A stretch of 64,000 nt of DNA from Streptomyces tagetis. Its GTDB lineage: Bacteria > Actinomycetota > Actinomycetes > Streptomycetales > Streptomycetaceae. A program made the position numbers and the translations under genes. Below the pieces are notes generated by a model. That model was not told where the DNA came from. It ran no database searches and saw only the letters and a program-made list of their open reading frames with translations. Below are positions 19,318-29,700 of the stretch, in pieces. Position 1 is the stretch's first letter, and every line of letters starts with the position of its first letter. Location of the stretch: NCBI RefSeq assembly GCF_018069565.1, contig NZ_JAGPNL010000004.1:1-64000 (forward strand), written 5' to 3'.

Positions 19318-20808
19318 TCAGACCGCCTCGGCGGTCTCCGGGAGTTCGATGGCGAGCCGTTCGGTGAGGTCGATGACCTCGCCGAGGTCGCCGAAGTCGC
19401 GTACGGCGGTGTCGACGGTCTTGCGGATACGCGTGTTGACGCGTTCGGAGCGGACCTTCTTGGCGATGGCCATGGCCTCGGCGGCGAGCACGGTGCTCTG
19501 CTCGGGCTCGCGGCGCAGCAGGTGGACGGTGGCCATGCCGATCAGGTTGAGCGCGTAGGACCGCTGATGCTCCTCGTCCTGGGCGAACAGCTCGACGGCC
19601 CGGCTCATCAGTGGTTCGGCGAGGGAGGCGTAGGTGGGGCTGCGGCCGGCGACGTAGGCGAGGTCGCGGAAGGAGTGGGAGTTCTCGCCGTGCAGTTCGG
19701 CCTCGGAGAAGAAGCGGATCCAGTCCGGGTCCGGCTCGTCCCACTCGGCGATGTCGGTGAAGGTGTCCTCGGCCATGCGGACGGCCCGCTTGCACCGGCC
19801 GGGCTGGCCCATGTTGGCGTAGGCGCGGGCCTCCATCGCGTACAGCATCGACTGGATGCGGGGGCTCGCGCAGTCCCGGCTGCCGTACTGCGCGAGGTGG
19901 ATCAGCTCCAGCGCGTCCTCGGGCCGGCCGAGGTGGATCATCTGCCGGCTCATGCTGGAGAGGATGTACGAGCCGAGGGGCCGGTCCCCGGCCTCCTTGG
20001 CGGCGTGCAGGGCGAGGACGAAGTACTTCTGCGCGGTGGGCTGGAGGCCGACGTCGTACGACATCCAGCCGGCCAGTTCGGCGAGTTCGGCGGCGACCTT
20101 GAACAGCTTGGCGCGGATGGCGTCCGGCTGGGACTCCTGGAGCAGGTCGGTGACCTCGTGGAGCTGGCCGACGACCGCCTTGCGCCGCAGTCCGCCGCCG
20201 CACTGGGCGTCCCAGCGCCGGAACATCACGGCGGTGGACTCCAGCAGGTCCAGCTCCGGCGCGGAGAGCCGGCCGCGCGGGTGCTCGGCGGAGAGGGGGT
20301 CGGGCTCGGCGGGGACCGGTGGCGAGGGGACCAGCCAGCGCTGCATGGGCTCGATCAGGGACGGGCCCGCGGACAGGGCCAGCGAGGTCCCGAGGAAGCC
20401 GCGCCGGGCCAGCATCAGGTCGCTGCGGGAGAACTCGCTGAGCAGTGCCACGGTCTGGGGGCCGGTCCAGGGCAGGTCGACGCCGGTCGTGGAGGGGGTG
20501 GGGCGGGTGGTGCGCAGGCCCAGGTCCTCCACGGCGACGACGACGCCGAACCGCTCGGAGAACAGTTCGGAGAGGATGCGCGGGATCGGCTCGCGCGGGT
20601 TCTCGCCGTCGAGCCAGCGGCGTACCCGCGAGGTGTCGGTGGAGATGTGGTTGGCGCCGAGCTGGCGCGCGCGGCGGTTCACCTGCCGGGCCAGCTCGCC
20701 CTTGGACCAGCCGCTGCGTACGAACCACGAGGTGAGCAGCTCGTTGGGGCGCTTCTCAGCGGGCGTAGGACTCCCCGCGCTCGTCCCGCTTCCGCCGTTG
20801 CCGCTCAC
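19318..20808 (-). CDS. nsdA: NsdA, TPR-containing negative regulator of sporulation and antibiotics
   Basis: A 496-residue protein. The N-terminus (VSGNGGSGTSA) and the following LTSWFVRSGWSKGELARQVNRRARQLG match the NsdA sequence I remember from S. coelicolor. Residues 30-100 look like a helix-turn-helix, and the rest consists of TPR-like helical repeats (HAAKEAGDRPLGSY, RAVRMAEDTF). In S. coelicolor, nsdA disruption increases sporulation and actinorhodin, CDA and methylenomycin production. The start is the GTG at 20808 by homology; an in-frame start 15 codons upstream is possible. About 280 bp separate it from amtB downstream. Confidence 0.93.
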   Translation of the reverse strand: MSGNGGSGTSAGSPTPAEKRPNELLTSWFVRSGWSKGELARQVNRRARQLGANHISTDTSRVRRWLDGENPREPIPRILSELFSERFGVVVAVEDLGLRTTRPTPSTTGVDLPWTGPQTVALLSEFSRSDLMLARRGFLGTSLALSAGPSLIEPMQRWLVPSPPVPAEPDPLSAEHPRGRLSAPELDLLESTAVMFRRWDAQCGGGLRRKAVVGQLHEVTDLLQESQPDAIRAKLFKVAAELAELAGWMSYDVGLQPTAQKYFVLALHAAKEAGDRPLGSYILSSMSRQMIHLGRPEDALELIHLAQYGSRDCASPRIQSMLYAMEARAYANMGQPGRCKRAVRMAEDTFTDIAEWDEPDPDWIRFFSEAELHGENSHSFRDLAYVAGRSPTYASLAEPLMSRAVELFAQDEEHQRSYALNLIGMATVHLLRREPEQSTVLAAEAMAIAKKVRSERVNTRIRKTVDTAVRDFGDLGEVIDLTERLAIELPETAEAV

Positions 20809-21253
20809 TGGAACGCCCCCATCCCTGAGACCACCTGTCGCCGAGTGCGCCAAGCCTTATCAGAATGCCGGTGTCGGCGACCCTCTGTCCGGTGTTCGTC
20901 ACCCTTCGAACAGGGGATCGACTTGCCTCCGGCATACCCTGCCGTGCATGTGCCCCAAGGCGTCGTGCACTCAAAGTAATCCTACGATCACCCGTCCAGC
21001 CATGGGGATTCCAGAAACGCCACCATTCGCCACCCCTTCGAATGAACACCCCTCAGGCTGCCCACGGTTGACTTGACACAGGCCAACCGGGAGTCGGTGC
21101 AAGGATGCACGCCGGGGCGCACACCGCCAAGCACACCACCGGACGCGCTTCCGGGCGCTGCATGAACCGCGCCACACCGGGGAGTTGGAGTACAGAGAGT
21201 CACGTTTCGCGTCCGCTGCGTAACCGACGCCGCGTCGGACCGTTGGAGGGGGC

Positions 21254-21919
21254 ATGGGCTTCACGATCGGCAGCAGTCGGGCGATGCGCGACATCCGGTC
21301 CGGCGCGCGGCGCCGCGGACGCACCTCGGAGTGCACGGCCGTGGCCGAGTTGACCGGACTCTGGGGCTGGGACGTCGTGCCGGGGGCGCGGGCCGCCGCG
21401 GGCGCCTGCTCCTGCGGCCGGCGGGAGTGTCCGGCGCCGGGTGCGCATCCGCTGGACTTCGCCCCGGAGGTGCCGGCCGGCTCGACGCTGGGCGAGGCGG
21501 GCGCGGCGTGGGCGCGGTTCCCGGGGGCGGCGGTGATGCTGCCGGTGGGGCGGACCTTCGACGTGATCGAGGTGGCCGAGGCCGCCGGGCGGCGGGCGCT
21601 GGCGCGGCTGGAGCGCATGGGTCTGCCGCTCGGTCCGGTCGCCGTGACCCCGCAGGGCCGCGCGCAGTTCTTCGTCGCCCCCGGCGCCGCGGCCGAACTG
21701 CCCCGGTTGCTGTACCGGATGGGCTGGGACGACCCGTCCGCCCTCGACCTGCGCGGCCTCGGCCCGGGTACGTACCTGACGGCGCCGCCCTCCGACCGGG
21801 GCGGCCAGGGCCCGGCCCGCTGGCTGCGGCCCCCGGCGCTCGACTCGACGACCCGCCCCCCGGCGGCCCGGCTGCTGCTGGGCACCCTGGCGTACGTGGC
21901 CCACCGCTGCTGGGCGTAG
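21254..21919 (+). CDS. Primase-polymerase-like (prim-pol N-terminal) protein
   Basis: A 221-residue protein starting at an ATG after GGAGGGGG. It resembles the short actinomycete proteins annotated as bifunctional DNA primase/polymerase-like: a CxC...C cluster (CSCGRRECPAPGAHP), then GRTFDVIEVAE and the C-terminal PPALDSTTRPPA. The full catalytic acidic triad of prim-pol enzymes is not evident, so polymerase activity is doubtful. It is divergent from nsdA across 445 bp (20809-21253), which must hold both promoters and shows no other gene. Confidence 0.7.
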   Translation: MGFTIGSSRAMRDIRSGARRRGRTSECTAVAELTGLWGWDVVPGARAAAGACSCGRRECPAPGAHPLDFAPEVPAGSTLGEAGAAWARFPGAAVMLPVGRTFDVIEVAEAAGRRALARLERMGLPLGPVAVTPQGRAQFFVAPGAAAELPRLLYRMGWDDPSALDLRGLGPGTYLTAPPSDRGGQGPARWLRPPALDSTTRPPAARLLLGTLAYVAHRCWA

Positions 21920-21967
21920 CGGCCCGCCCCGCCCGGCGGCCGGGCGCCCGGCCGCCCGCCCCATGAC

Positions 21968-22008
21968 GAAGCGCCCGTCCCCGACTGCACCTCGGGGGCG
22001 GGCGCTTC
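21968..22008. terminator. Strong bidirectional terminator between prim-pol-like gene and ftsY
   Basis: A 17-bp stem (gaagcgcccgtccccga with tcgggggcgggcgcttc, one G-T pair) and a 7-nt loop between two convergent genes. A separate 22-bp perfect palindrome lies at 21935-21956. Confidence 0.85.
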
Positions 22009-22056
22009 CTCGCGCGCGGGTCTGGTCCGGCGGGCGGGCCTGGTCCGGCGGGCGGT

Positions 22057-23268
22057 TCAGTCGCCGATCAGGGCGTCCACGAACGCCCCCGGCTCGAACG
22101 GCGCCAGGTCGTCCGCGCCCTCCCCGAGCCCGATCAGCTTGACCGGCACGCCCAGTTCGCGCTGGACGGCGATCACGATGCCGCCCTTGGCCGTGCCGTC
22201 CAGCTTGGTCAGCACGATGCCCGTGATGTCCACCACCTCGGAGAAGACCCGGGCCTGGATGAGGCCGTTCTGCCCGGTGGTGGCGTCCAGGACGAGCAGC
22301 ACCTCGTCGAGCGGGGCCTGCTTCTCCACCACCCGCTTGACCTTGCCCAGCTCGTCCATGAGGCCGGTCTTGGTGTGCAGCCGGCCGGCGGTGTCGATCA
22401 GCACGACGTCCGCGCCGATCTCCTTGCCCTCCTTCACCGCGTCGAAGGCGACGGAGGCGGGGTCGCCCGCCTCCGGGCCGCGCACGGTGTGGGCGCCGAC
22501 CCGCTCACCCCAGGTCTGCAACTGGTCGGCGGCGGCGGCGCGGAAGGTGTCGGCGGCGCCGAGGACGACGGTGCATCCGTCGGCCACGAGGACCCGGGCC
22601 AGCTTGCCGGTGGTGGTGGTCTTGCCGGTGCCGTTGACCCCGACGACCATCACGACGCCCGGTTTCCCGGTCTCGGGCTCGGTCTTGACCTGCCGGTCCA
22701 TCTCGGGGCCGACCAGGGTGACCAGCTCCTCGCGGAGCAGGGTGCGCAGTTCCTCGGGGGTGCGGGTGCCGAGCACCTTGACCCGCTCGCGCAGCCGCTC
22801 GACCAGTTCCTGGGTGGGCAGCACGCCGACGTCGGCGGTGAGCAGCGTGTCCTCGATCTCCTCCCAGGTGTCCTCGTCCAGGTGCTCGCGCGAGAGCAGC
22901 GTGAGCAGCCCCTTGCCGAGCGCGTTCTGCGAACGGGAGAGACGGGCACGGAGCCGGACCAGTCGGCCGGCGGTGGGCTCGGGGACCTCGATCGGAGGGA
23001 CTTCGAGCTCTTCGACGACGGGCGGCTCCTCGACGGCGGCGGGGGCTCCGCCACCGTCCGGAAGGTCGACCTCCTCTATCGTCCGGCGCGTTTCGTCGCG
23101 CGGTGTCTCGGCCTCGTCGCCGACGTGCGGCTCGGCCGGAGGGGCGGTGATGTCGGGCGTGGCGGGTGGCGGCGGCAGCTTCTTCTTGCGCCGGCTGCCG
23201 ACGACGAGCCCGCCGAGCGCGCCGATCACGACCACGGCGATGACTACAGCAAGGATGACGATGTCCAT
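22057..23268 (-). CDS. ftsY: Signal recognition particle receptor FtsY
   Basis: A 403-residue SRP receptor. It has an N-terminal membrane helix (DIVILAVVIAVVVIGALGG) with a basic stop (SRRKKK), an acidic/proline-rich A region, the NG domain with P-loop GVNGTGKTTTTGK, DTAGRLHTK and TKLDGTAKGG. It forms the GTP-dependent targeting complex with Ffh. The ATG at 23268 is the conserved start; another ATG seven codons upstream is less likely. It converges with the prim-pol-like gene. Confidence 0.96.
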   Translation of the reverse strand: MDIVILAVVIAVVVIGALGGLVVGSRRKKKLPPPPATPDITAPPAEPHVGDEAETPRDETRRTIEEVDLPDGGGAPAAVEEPPVVEELEVPPIEVPEPTAGRLVRLRARLSRSQNALGKGLLTLLSREHLDEDTWEEIEDTLLTADVGVLPTQELVERLRERVKVLGTRTPEELRTLLREELVTLVGPEMDRQVKTEPETGKPGVVMVVGVNGTGKTTTTGKLARVLVADGCTVVLGAADTFRAAAADQLQTWGERVGAHTVRGPEAGDPASVAFDAVKEGKEIGADVVLIDTAGRLHTKTGLMDELGKVKRVVEKQAPLDEVLLVLDATTGQNGLIQARVFSEVVDITGIVLTKLDGTAKGGIVIAVQRELGVPVKLIGLGEGADDLAPFEPGAFVDALIGD

Positions 23269-23442
23269 AACCCGTCCAGTATCAGTCATGGCTCCCGAGA
23301 CGCTCCGCTTGTACCTTCCTCCGAGAGACAAAGGCCACTGGAAGGAACGAGTCGGACCAAAGTACGATGGAAGAGGCTCCGTCGACGCGCGTAGAGTCCC
23401 CGACCCCTCCCTCTCCCCCACGATCGAGGCACGGACCCCCCT

Positions 23443-24948
23443 ATGAGCAAGACCGCCCGGACCGACGGCGCCCTGGAGACCCGCGGCATCGAGCAGGTGC
23501 CCGACCACGAGCGCACCGCCCGCATCCGCGACCTCTTCCCCACCTGGGTCGGCGCCAACATCAGTGTGCTGCTGCTCACGATGGGCGCGAGCCTCGTCGT
23601 CGCCTACCACCTCGGTTTCTGGCAGGCCGTCGTCGTCGCCCTGGCCGCCCCCGTCATCTCGTACGGGCTGGTGGGGCTGATCGGGATCGCCGGCAAGCGG
23701 GGCGGGGCGCCGGGCATGGCGCTGTCGCGGGCCGTGTTCGGGCAGCGGGGCAATCTGCTGCCGGGCGCGCTGATCTGGGTCGCCCGCTGGGGCTGGGAGA
23801 CGATCAACGCGGTGACCGGCGCCTACGCGGTGCTGACCGTCCTGGACGTCCTCTTCGGAATCCGCCGCAACGCCGTGCTCGATCTGGTGATGCTGCTCGC
23901 CTTCGTCCTGGGCACCTTCGCGATCTCGGGGCTCGGCATCCACGCGCTCCGCAGGTGCAACACGTACGCCACGTACCTCTTCGGCGTCTTCTCGGTGCTG
24001 GTGCTGGGGTATCTCGTCGTGCACACCGACTGGTCGGCGGTCTTCGACCGGCCGGCGGGTCCGGTGGCGTCGGTGATCACGGGGATCGGGCTGATCGCGG
24101 CGGGCGGCGTGAGCTGGATACCGTCCTCGCCCGACTTCACCCGCTACCTGCCGCGCACCGCCTCCGCGAAGGGGATCGTGGGCGTCACGGTCGGCGGCGC
24201 GGGCATCGTCGTCCTGCCGATGGTGCTGATGGGCGCGGTCATGGCGGTCTCCACGCCGGGCCTGGCCTCGGCCGCCGACCCGGTCTCCTTCCTCGGCGAG
24301 ATCCTGCCGGTCTGGCTCGCGGTGCCGTACCTGCTGACCGCGCTGATCGGGATGCTGCTGATCAACTCGATGTCGATGTACTCGGCGGGCTTCACCGCGC
24401 AGACCCTGGGCTTCACGGTCGAGCGGCACTGGGCGGTCTCGGTCAACGCGGTGATCTCGCTGGTCTTCGGCGGGGTGCTGATGCTGGCGGCGACCAGCTT
24501 CATGGGCTCCTTCATCGCCTTCCTGTCGCTGCTGGCGGTCGCCTTCTCGGCGTGGGTCGGCGTCTTCGGCGCGGACATGCTGCGGCGCCGGGAGTACGAC
24601 GGCGCGGCCCTCGCCGACACCGGACGCACCAGCGCCTACTGGTACCGGGGCGGGTTCTCGCCCGCCGCGGTCGCGGCCTGGGCGCTGGGGCTGGCGGCCG
24701 GGCTGATGTTCACCTCGTCGGACTGGTTCACGGGCCCGCTCGCCGCGAACAACGTCGTCGGCGAGTACGGCCTCGGCTGGGTCGCCACGGTGGTGATCTC
24801 CGGTCTGCTGTACGTGGTGCTGCCGAAGCCCCCGGTGCGCCTCCCGGCGCCGGCCGCGACCCCCGCGACCCCCGCGGCCGGTGCAGCCGGTGCTGCCGGT
24901 GCGGCCTCCGCGGAGCCTCGTGAGCCGGTGGCCGTCCGGGGCTCCTGA
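23443..24948 (+). CDS. NCS1-family purine/cytosine permease
   Basis: A 501-residue, 12-TM transporter of the nucleobase:cation symporter-1 family. Evidence includes the N-terminal RIRDLFPTWVGANIS motif, GLIAAGGVSWIPSSPDFTRYLPR and the SMYSAGFTAQTLGF region. The likely substrate is cytosine, a purine or a related base (CodB-like), but side-chain specificity cannot be read. The C-terminal tail is an Ala/Pro/Gly low-complexity stretch. It is divergent from ftsY across 174 bp and convergent with glcP. Confidence 0.88.
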   Translation: MSKTARTDGALETRGIEQVPDHERTARIRDLFPTWVGANISVLLLTMGASLVVAYHLGFWQAVVVALAAPVISYGLVGLIGIAGKRGGAPGMALSRAVFGQRGNLLPGALIWVARWGWETINAVTGAYAVLTVLDVLFGIRRNAVLDLVMLLAFVLGTFAISGLGIHALRRCNTYATYLFGVFSVLVLGYLVVHTDWSAVFDRPAGPVASVITGIGLIAAGGVSWIPSSPDFTRYLPRTASAKGIVGVTVGGAGIVVLPMVLMGAVMAVSTPGLASAADPVSFLGEILPVWLAVPYLLTALIGMLLINSMSMYSAGFTAQTLGFTVERHWAVSVNAVISLVFGGVLMLAATSFMGSFIAFLSLLAVAFSAWVGVFGADMLRRREYDGAALADTGRTSAYWYRGGFSPAAVAAWALGLAAGLMFTSSDWFTGPLAANNVVGEYGLGWVATVVISGLLYVVLPKPPVRLPAPAATPATPAAGAAGAAGAASAEPREPVAVRGS

Positions 24949-24982
24949 CCCCGGTTGCGCGCGGCGGGCCGGCCGCGGAATC

Positions 24983-25028
24983 CGAACCGCCGCCCGGTCC
25001 GGTCGGCGACCGGGCGGGGCGGCGGTTC
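24983..25028. terminator. Bidirectional terminator between permease and glcP
   Basis: A long GC-rich inverted repeat (cgaaccgccgcccggtc against gaccgggcgg-ggcggcggttcg, with a small bulge) between convergent genes. Confidence 0.7.
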
Positions 25029-25085
25029 GTACGGGGAGGCGGGCTGCGGGGACGGGGCCCGCCTCCCCGGGCCGGCGGGCGTCGC

Positions 25086-26507
25086 CTACCCCATCTCCTC
25101 CAGCGCCTTGCCCTTCGTCTCCGTGACGAACTTGAGGACGAACGGGATGGAGAGCGTGGCGAAGATCGCGTAGATCACGTACGTGCCGGAGAGGTTCCAG
25201 TCGGCCAGGGACGGGAAGCTCGCGGTGATGGCCCAGTTGGCGATCCACTGCGCGGAGGCGGCGACGCCGAGGGCGGCGGCGCGGATCTTGTTCGGGAACA
25301 TCTCGCCGAGGAAGACCCAGACCACGACGCCCCAGGACAGGGCGAAGAAGAGCACGAACAGGTGGGCCGCGACCAGGGCGACCCAGCCCTGCGTCGCGGG
25401 GAGCTTGCCGTCGACGAGGTCGTAGGAGAAGGCCCACGCCTCCAGCGAGAGGCCGACGACCATGCCGACCGAGCCGATCAGGGCGAGCGGCTTGCGGCCG
25501 ACGCGGTCCACGAAGATCATCGCGATCACGGTGCCGACGATGTTGATGATCGACGTCGTGAACGAGTAGAAGAACGAGTCGGTCGGGTCGACGCCGACCG
25601 ACTGCCACAGCGTCGAGGAGTAGTAGAACGCGACGTTGATGCCGACGAACTGCTGGAAGACCGACAGGCCGATGCCGATCCAGACGATCGGCTTGAAGAA
25701 GAAGGTGCCGCCCAGGAGGTCCTTGAAGGACGACTTCTCCTCGCGGTGCATCGCGGTCTCGATCTCGGCGACCCGGGCGTCCAGGTCGGCCCGGTCGCCC
25801 TCGACCTCGGCGAGGACGCGCCGGGCGCGCTCGTGCTTGCCGACCGAGACGAGAAAGCGGGGCGACTCGGGGATCGCGAAGGAGAGCAGCCCGTACAGCA
25901 CGGCCGGGACGACCATGACGCCGAGCATGACCTGCCACGCCTCCAGGCCCATCAGCCGACCGCGCTGGTCCCCGCCGGCGGCGTTGAGCAGGCCCCAGTT
26001 GACGAGCTGCGAGACGGCGATGCCGACGACGATCGCGGCCTGCTGGAAGGAGCCGAGCCGGCCGCGGTAGGCGGGCGGGGAGACCTCGGCGATGTAGGCG
26101 GGGCCGATCACCGAGGCCATGCCGATGGCGAAGCCGCCGACCACCCGCCACATGGCGAGGTCCCACAGCGCGAAGGGCAGGGCGGAGCCGATGGCGCTGA
26201 CCACGAAGAGGACCGCGGAGATCTGCATGCAGCGGATGCGGCCGATGCGGTCGGCGATGCGCCCGGCGGTCGCGGCGCCGATGGCGCAGCCGATCAGGGC
26301 GACGGCGATGACCTGGGCCAGCACCGCGGACCCGACGTCGTACCGGTCGCGGATGGCCTCGACGGCGCCGTTGATCACGGAACTGTCGTAGCCGAAGAGG
26401 AAGCCGCCCATCGCGGCAGCCGCCGCGATGAAGACGACATGGCCGAGATGCTCGGGGTGGGCCGCCGCGCCGGCGGCTGGGTCGGGCGCCTTCGATGTGC
26501 TGGTCAC
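25086..26507 (-). CDS. glcP: Glucose permease GlcP (MFS sugar porter)
   Basis: A 473-residue, 12-TM sugar porter. Signatures are GGFLFGYDSSVINGA near TM1, GRIADRIGR and DRVGRKP loops, PESPRFLVS at the central loop, QQFVGINVAFYYSS in TM7, and TETKG near the end. It closely matches my memory of S. coelicolor GlcP, the main glucose uptake system needed for glucose-kinase-linked carbon repression. The GTG at 26507 follows GGAG. The upstream 26508-26732 region is AT-richer around 26580-26640 and presumably carries its promoter. Confidence 0.92.
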   Translation of the reverse strand: MTSTSKAPDPAAGAAAHPEHLGHVVFIAAAAAMGGFLFGYDSSVINGAVEAIRDRYDVGSAVLAQVIAVALIGCAIGAATAGRIADRIGRIRCMQISAVLFVVSAIGSALPFALWDLAMWRVVGGFAIGMASVIGPAYIAEVSPPAYRGRLGSFQQAAIVVGIAVSQLVNWGLLNAAGGDQRGRLMGLEAWQVMLGVMVVPAVLYGLLSFAIPESPRFLVSVGKHERARRVLAEVEGDRADLDARVAEIETAMHREEKSSFKDLLGGTFFFKPIVWIGIGLSVFQQFVGINVAFYYSSTLWQSVGVDPTDSFFYSFTTSIINIVGTVIAMIFVDRVGRKPLALIGSVGMVVGLSLEAWAFSYDLVDGKLPATQGWVALVAAHLFVLFFALSWGVVVWVFLGEMFPNKIRAAALGVAASAQWIANWAITASFPSLADWNLSGTYVIYAIFATLSIPFVLKFVTETKGKALEEMG

Positions 26508-26732
26508 GTGTACTCCTCGGGCCACCGGCAGCGCTGCCGGGGTGGGGGCCGCCCTTCGTGGTGCCACGTGAGGCACCTGAAGGTGAATTCAACGATGCAG
26601 AGACTAAGCCTTCAAGTTTCGAACCCAATAGGGAGGGTGGGGCCCCTTCTGGACCCGGCAGGGCACTGGCATGTTCAAGAGGTGAAGCCGAAGTGCCGGT
26701 TCGGGGGTGCTCCCGTGCCTGCGCCCCGTCCG

Positions 26733-29700
26733 TCAGCGCAGCCGCTGGCCGATGACCTTCGACACGCCGTCGCCCTGCATCGACACGCCGTACAGCGCGT
26801 CGGCGACCTCCATCGTCCGCTTCTGGTGCGTGATGACGATGAGCTGTGAGGTCTCCTGGAGCTCCCGCATGATCCCGATCAGCCGCCGCAGGTTGGTGTC
26901 GTCGAGGGCCGCCTCGACCTCGTCCATGACGTAGAACGGGCTCGGCCGCGCCTTGAAGATCGCCACGAGCAGGGCCACCGCGGTCAGTGAACGCTCCCCG
27001 CCCGAGAGCAGGGAGAGCCGTTTGACCTTCTTGCCCGGCGGCCGGGCCTCGACGTCGACACCGGTGGTGAGCATGTTGCCGGGGTCGGTCAGGACCAGCC
27101 GCCCCTCGCCGCCCGGGAAGAGCCGGCCGAACACGCCCTCGAACTCCCGGGCCGTGTCCCGGTACGCCTCGGTGAAGACCTGTTCGACGCGGGTGTCGAC
27201 GTCCCGGACGACCTGGAGCAGGTCGGCCCGCGTCTGCCGGAGGTCCTGCAACTGCTCCCCGAGGAAGCGGTGCCGCTCCTCCAGGGCCGCGAACTCCTCC
27301 AGGGCCAGCGGGTTGACCTTGCCGAGCTGCTGGTAGGCGCGCTCGGCCGCCTTCAGCCGCTTCTCCTGCTCGGCGCGGACGAAGGGCCGGGGCCGGTTGC
27401 GCGGGTGCTCCGGGTCCCGCGGCGCCTCCTCGCCGTCGGCGGGGGGCGCGGGCGGCACGGGCCGGTGCGGACCGTACTCCGCCTCCAGCCCCGCCGGTTC
27501 GACACCCAGTTCCTCCAGCGCCTTCGTCTCGAGCTGCTCGATGCGCAGCCGCTTCTCGGCGCCGAGTACCTCGCCGCGGTGAACCGAATCCGTCAACTTG
27601 TCCAGTTCCGCCTTGAGGTCGCGTCCGGCGGCGCGCGCGGCGGAGAGTTCCTCCTCGCAGCGGGCCTTGGCGGCCTCCGCCGCGGCGCGCTCCTCGTCGG
27701 CGCGGACGAGGGAGACCTCGACGTGGGCGAGGAGCTGCCGGGCGCCGCGGGAGACGGCCTCGGCGACGGACGCCTCGTGGCGGAGGCGGGCCCGGCGCTG
27801 TTCGGCACGCGCGCGTGCCTCACGTTCCGCGCGGGCGGCCCGGTCGAGGGAGTCGGCCCGTCCGGCGAGCCCCTTGACCCGCTCCTCGTGCGTACGGAGC
27901 TGGAGGCGGGCCTCCATCTCGGTCTGGCGGGCGTTGGCGCCGTCGGCGGCGAGCCGGTCGCGTACGGAGGTGTCGGGTTCCTCCTCGCCGGGCGCCTCCT
28001 CGGCGACAGCGAGCCGCTCGGCCAGTTCCCCGGCCTCGGCGAGGGCCTTCTCCAGGGCCTCCTGGGCCCGGTCGGCGGCGGCCTCGGACCGTTCGGCCTC
28101 CCCGGCGGCGCCCCGGGCCTGCCCGGCGAGCCGGCCCAGCCGCTGGGCGACGGAGGACTTCTCCCGGTCGGCGTCGCGGCGCCGTTCGCCCAGTTCCTCG
28201 ACGAGGGCGGCGCAGCGGGCGCGCTGGTCGGCTGCCGCGTCGCGGGCGACGGCCAGTTCCTCGCAGCGGGCGTCCAGGTCGCGCAGTCGGGCGGCGGCCT
28301 CGTCGACGGAGGCCCGCACCTCCAGGAGGCTGGGGGCGCCGGCGGAGCCGCCCTGCGCGTAGTGGGCGCCCAGCAGGTCGCCCTCGGCGGTGACCGCGGT
28401 GAGCCCCGGCCGGGCCCGGACCAGTTCCTCGGCGTCCTCCAGGGTCCCCACGACGACGATCCCGCGCAGCAGACGCCGTACGGCGGGCAGCAGTTCGGCC
28501 GGGCCACGGACGAGGTCGGCGGCGAAGGGAGGGCTGCCGGGCGGAGTCGAGAGCGGGGGCGGCGTGTCGCCGGGGCGGGGCGGCGCGGGCGTGTCGGCAG
28601 TGTTCCGGGGCTGCGGCGTGTCGCGGGGGCGGTACGCGTGCGGCGTGTCGGCCGTGTGTGCGTGCGGCGGCGTGTCGCCGGTCTGGTACGCGTGCGGCGC
28701 GTCGCCGGTCTGGTGCTCCTCCGGCGTGTCGCCGAACCGCTCGCCTCGCGGCGTGTCGCCACTCCGCACCCGCGCCGGCGTGTCGCCACCCCCACGCCCC
28801 ACCGGCGCGTCGCCGGTCCGGCGTTCCTCCGGCGTGTCGTCCGGGGCGCCGGCGAGGAGCAGGGCGGCGCGGCCCGCGTCCTGTTTGCGGAGCAGGCGCA
28901 GGGCGTCGGCGGCGGCCGAGGGGGAGGCGACCGCGACGGCGTCGGCGGCGGCGCCGAACGCCGCGGCGAGGGCCGTCTCGTGGCCGGGGGCCACGGTGAG
29001 CAGTCCGGCGGCCGGGCCGAGCAGGCCGGTGAGGCGGTCCCCGGCGGCGAGGAGGGCGCCGGTGCCGTCCTTGCGGCGCAGGCCCAGGGCGAGGGCGTCG
29101 TGGCGGGCCTGGGTGGCGGCCCGTTCCCGTTCGGTCGCGGCGAGCGCGTCGCGGGCGGTGTTCAGGGCGTTCTCCGCCTCGGCGAGTCGGCTCCGGGCGG
29201 CTTCGTGCCGCTCGGCCAGGTCGCGGTCGCCCGCGTCGAGTCCGTCGACCTCGGTCCGGAGGGCCTCGTACTCCTCCTGCGCGGCGGCGGCGCGCTGCCG
29301 TGCCTCGTCCCGGGCGGCGGCCAGCCGCTCGATCTCGGCCTGGGCCGCGGCGGCGCGCGAACGGGCCGCGCCCGCCTGGGCTCCGAGGCGGGCCAGCCCC
29401 TCGCGGCGGTCGGCGAGGGCGCGGGCGGCGTCCCGCAGGCGGCGCTCCTCGCGGGCGAGTTCGCCTTCCAGCTCGCCTCGGTGGGCGACCGTGTCCTCCA
29501 GCGCGCGTTCGGCCGCCTCCCGGGCGGCGTCGAGTTCGGCCTCCTGCTCGCGGACGCGGGCGGCCTCGCGTTCCAGCTCCTCCGGGTCACGGCCGCGCCG
29601 TTCCTCGACGGGGGCGGAGGTGGCGCTCCGCACGCGCGCGTCGGCCAGCGAGATCGTGCCGCGTACCCGTTCGGCGAGCTGGGACAGGTCGTACCAGGTC

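Noticed and set aside
22057-26628. A stop-free minus-strand frame of about 1520 codons covering ftsY and continuing across the permease and glcP region
   Set aside because: Only the first 403 codons of ftsY at its 3' end are real. The rest is antisense or off-frame sequence kept open by high GC, and both overlapping genes have clear family matches in other frames.
26508-26732. Possible small ORF upstream of glcP
   Set aside because: AT-richer promoter-like sequence; frames are short and without ribosome sites.
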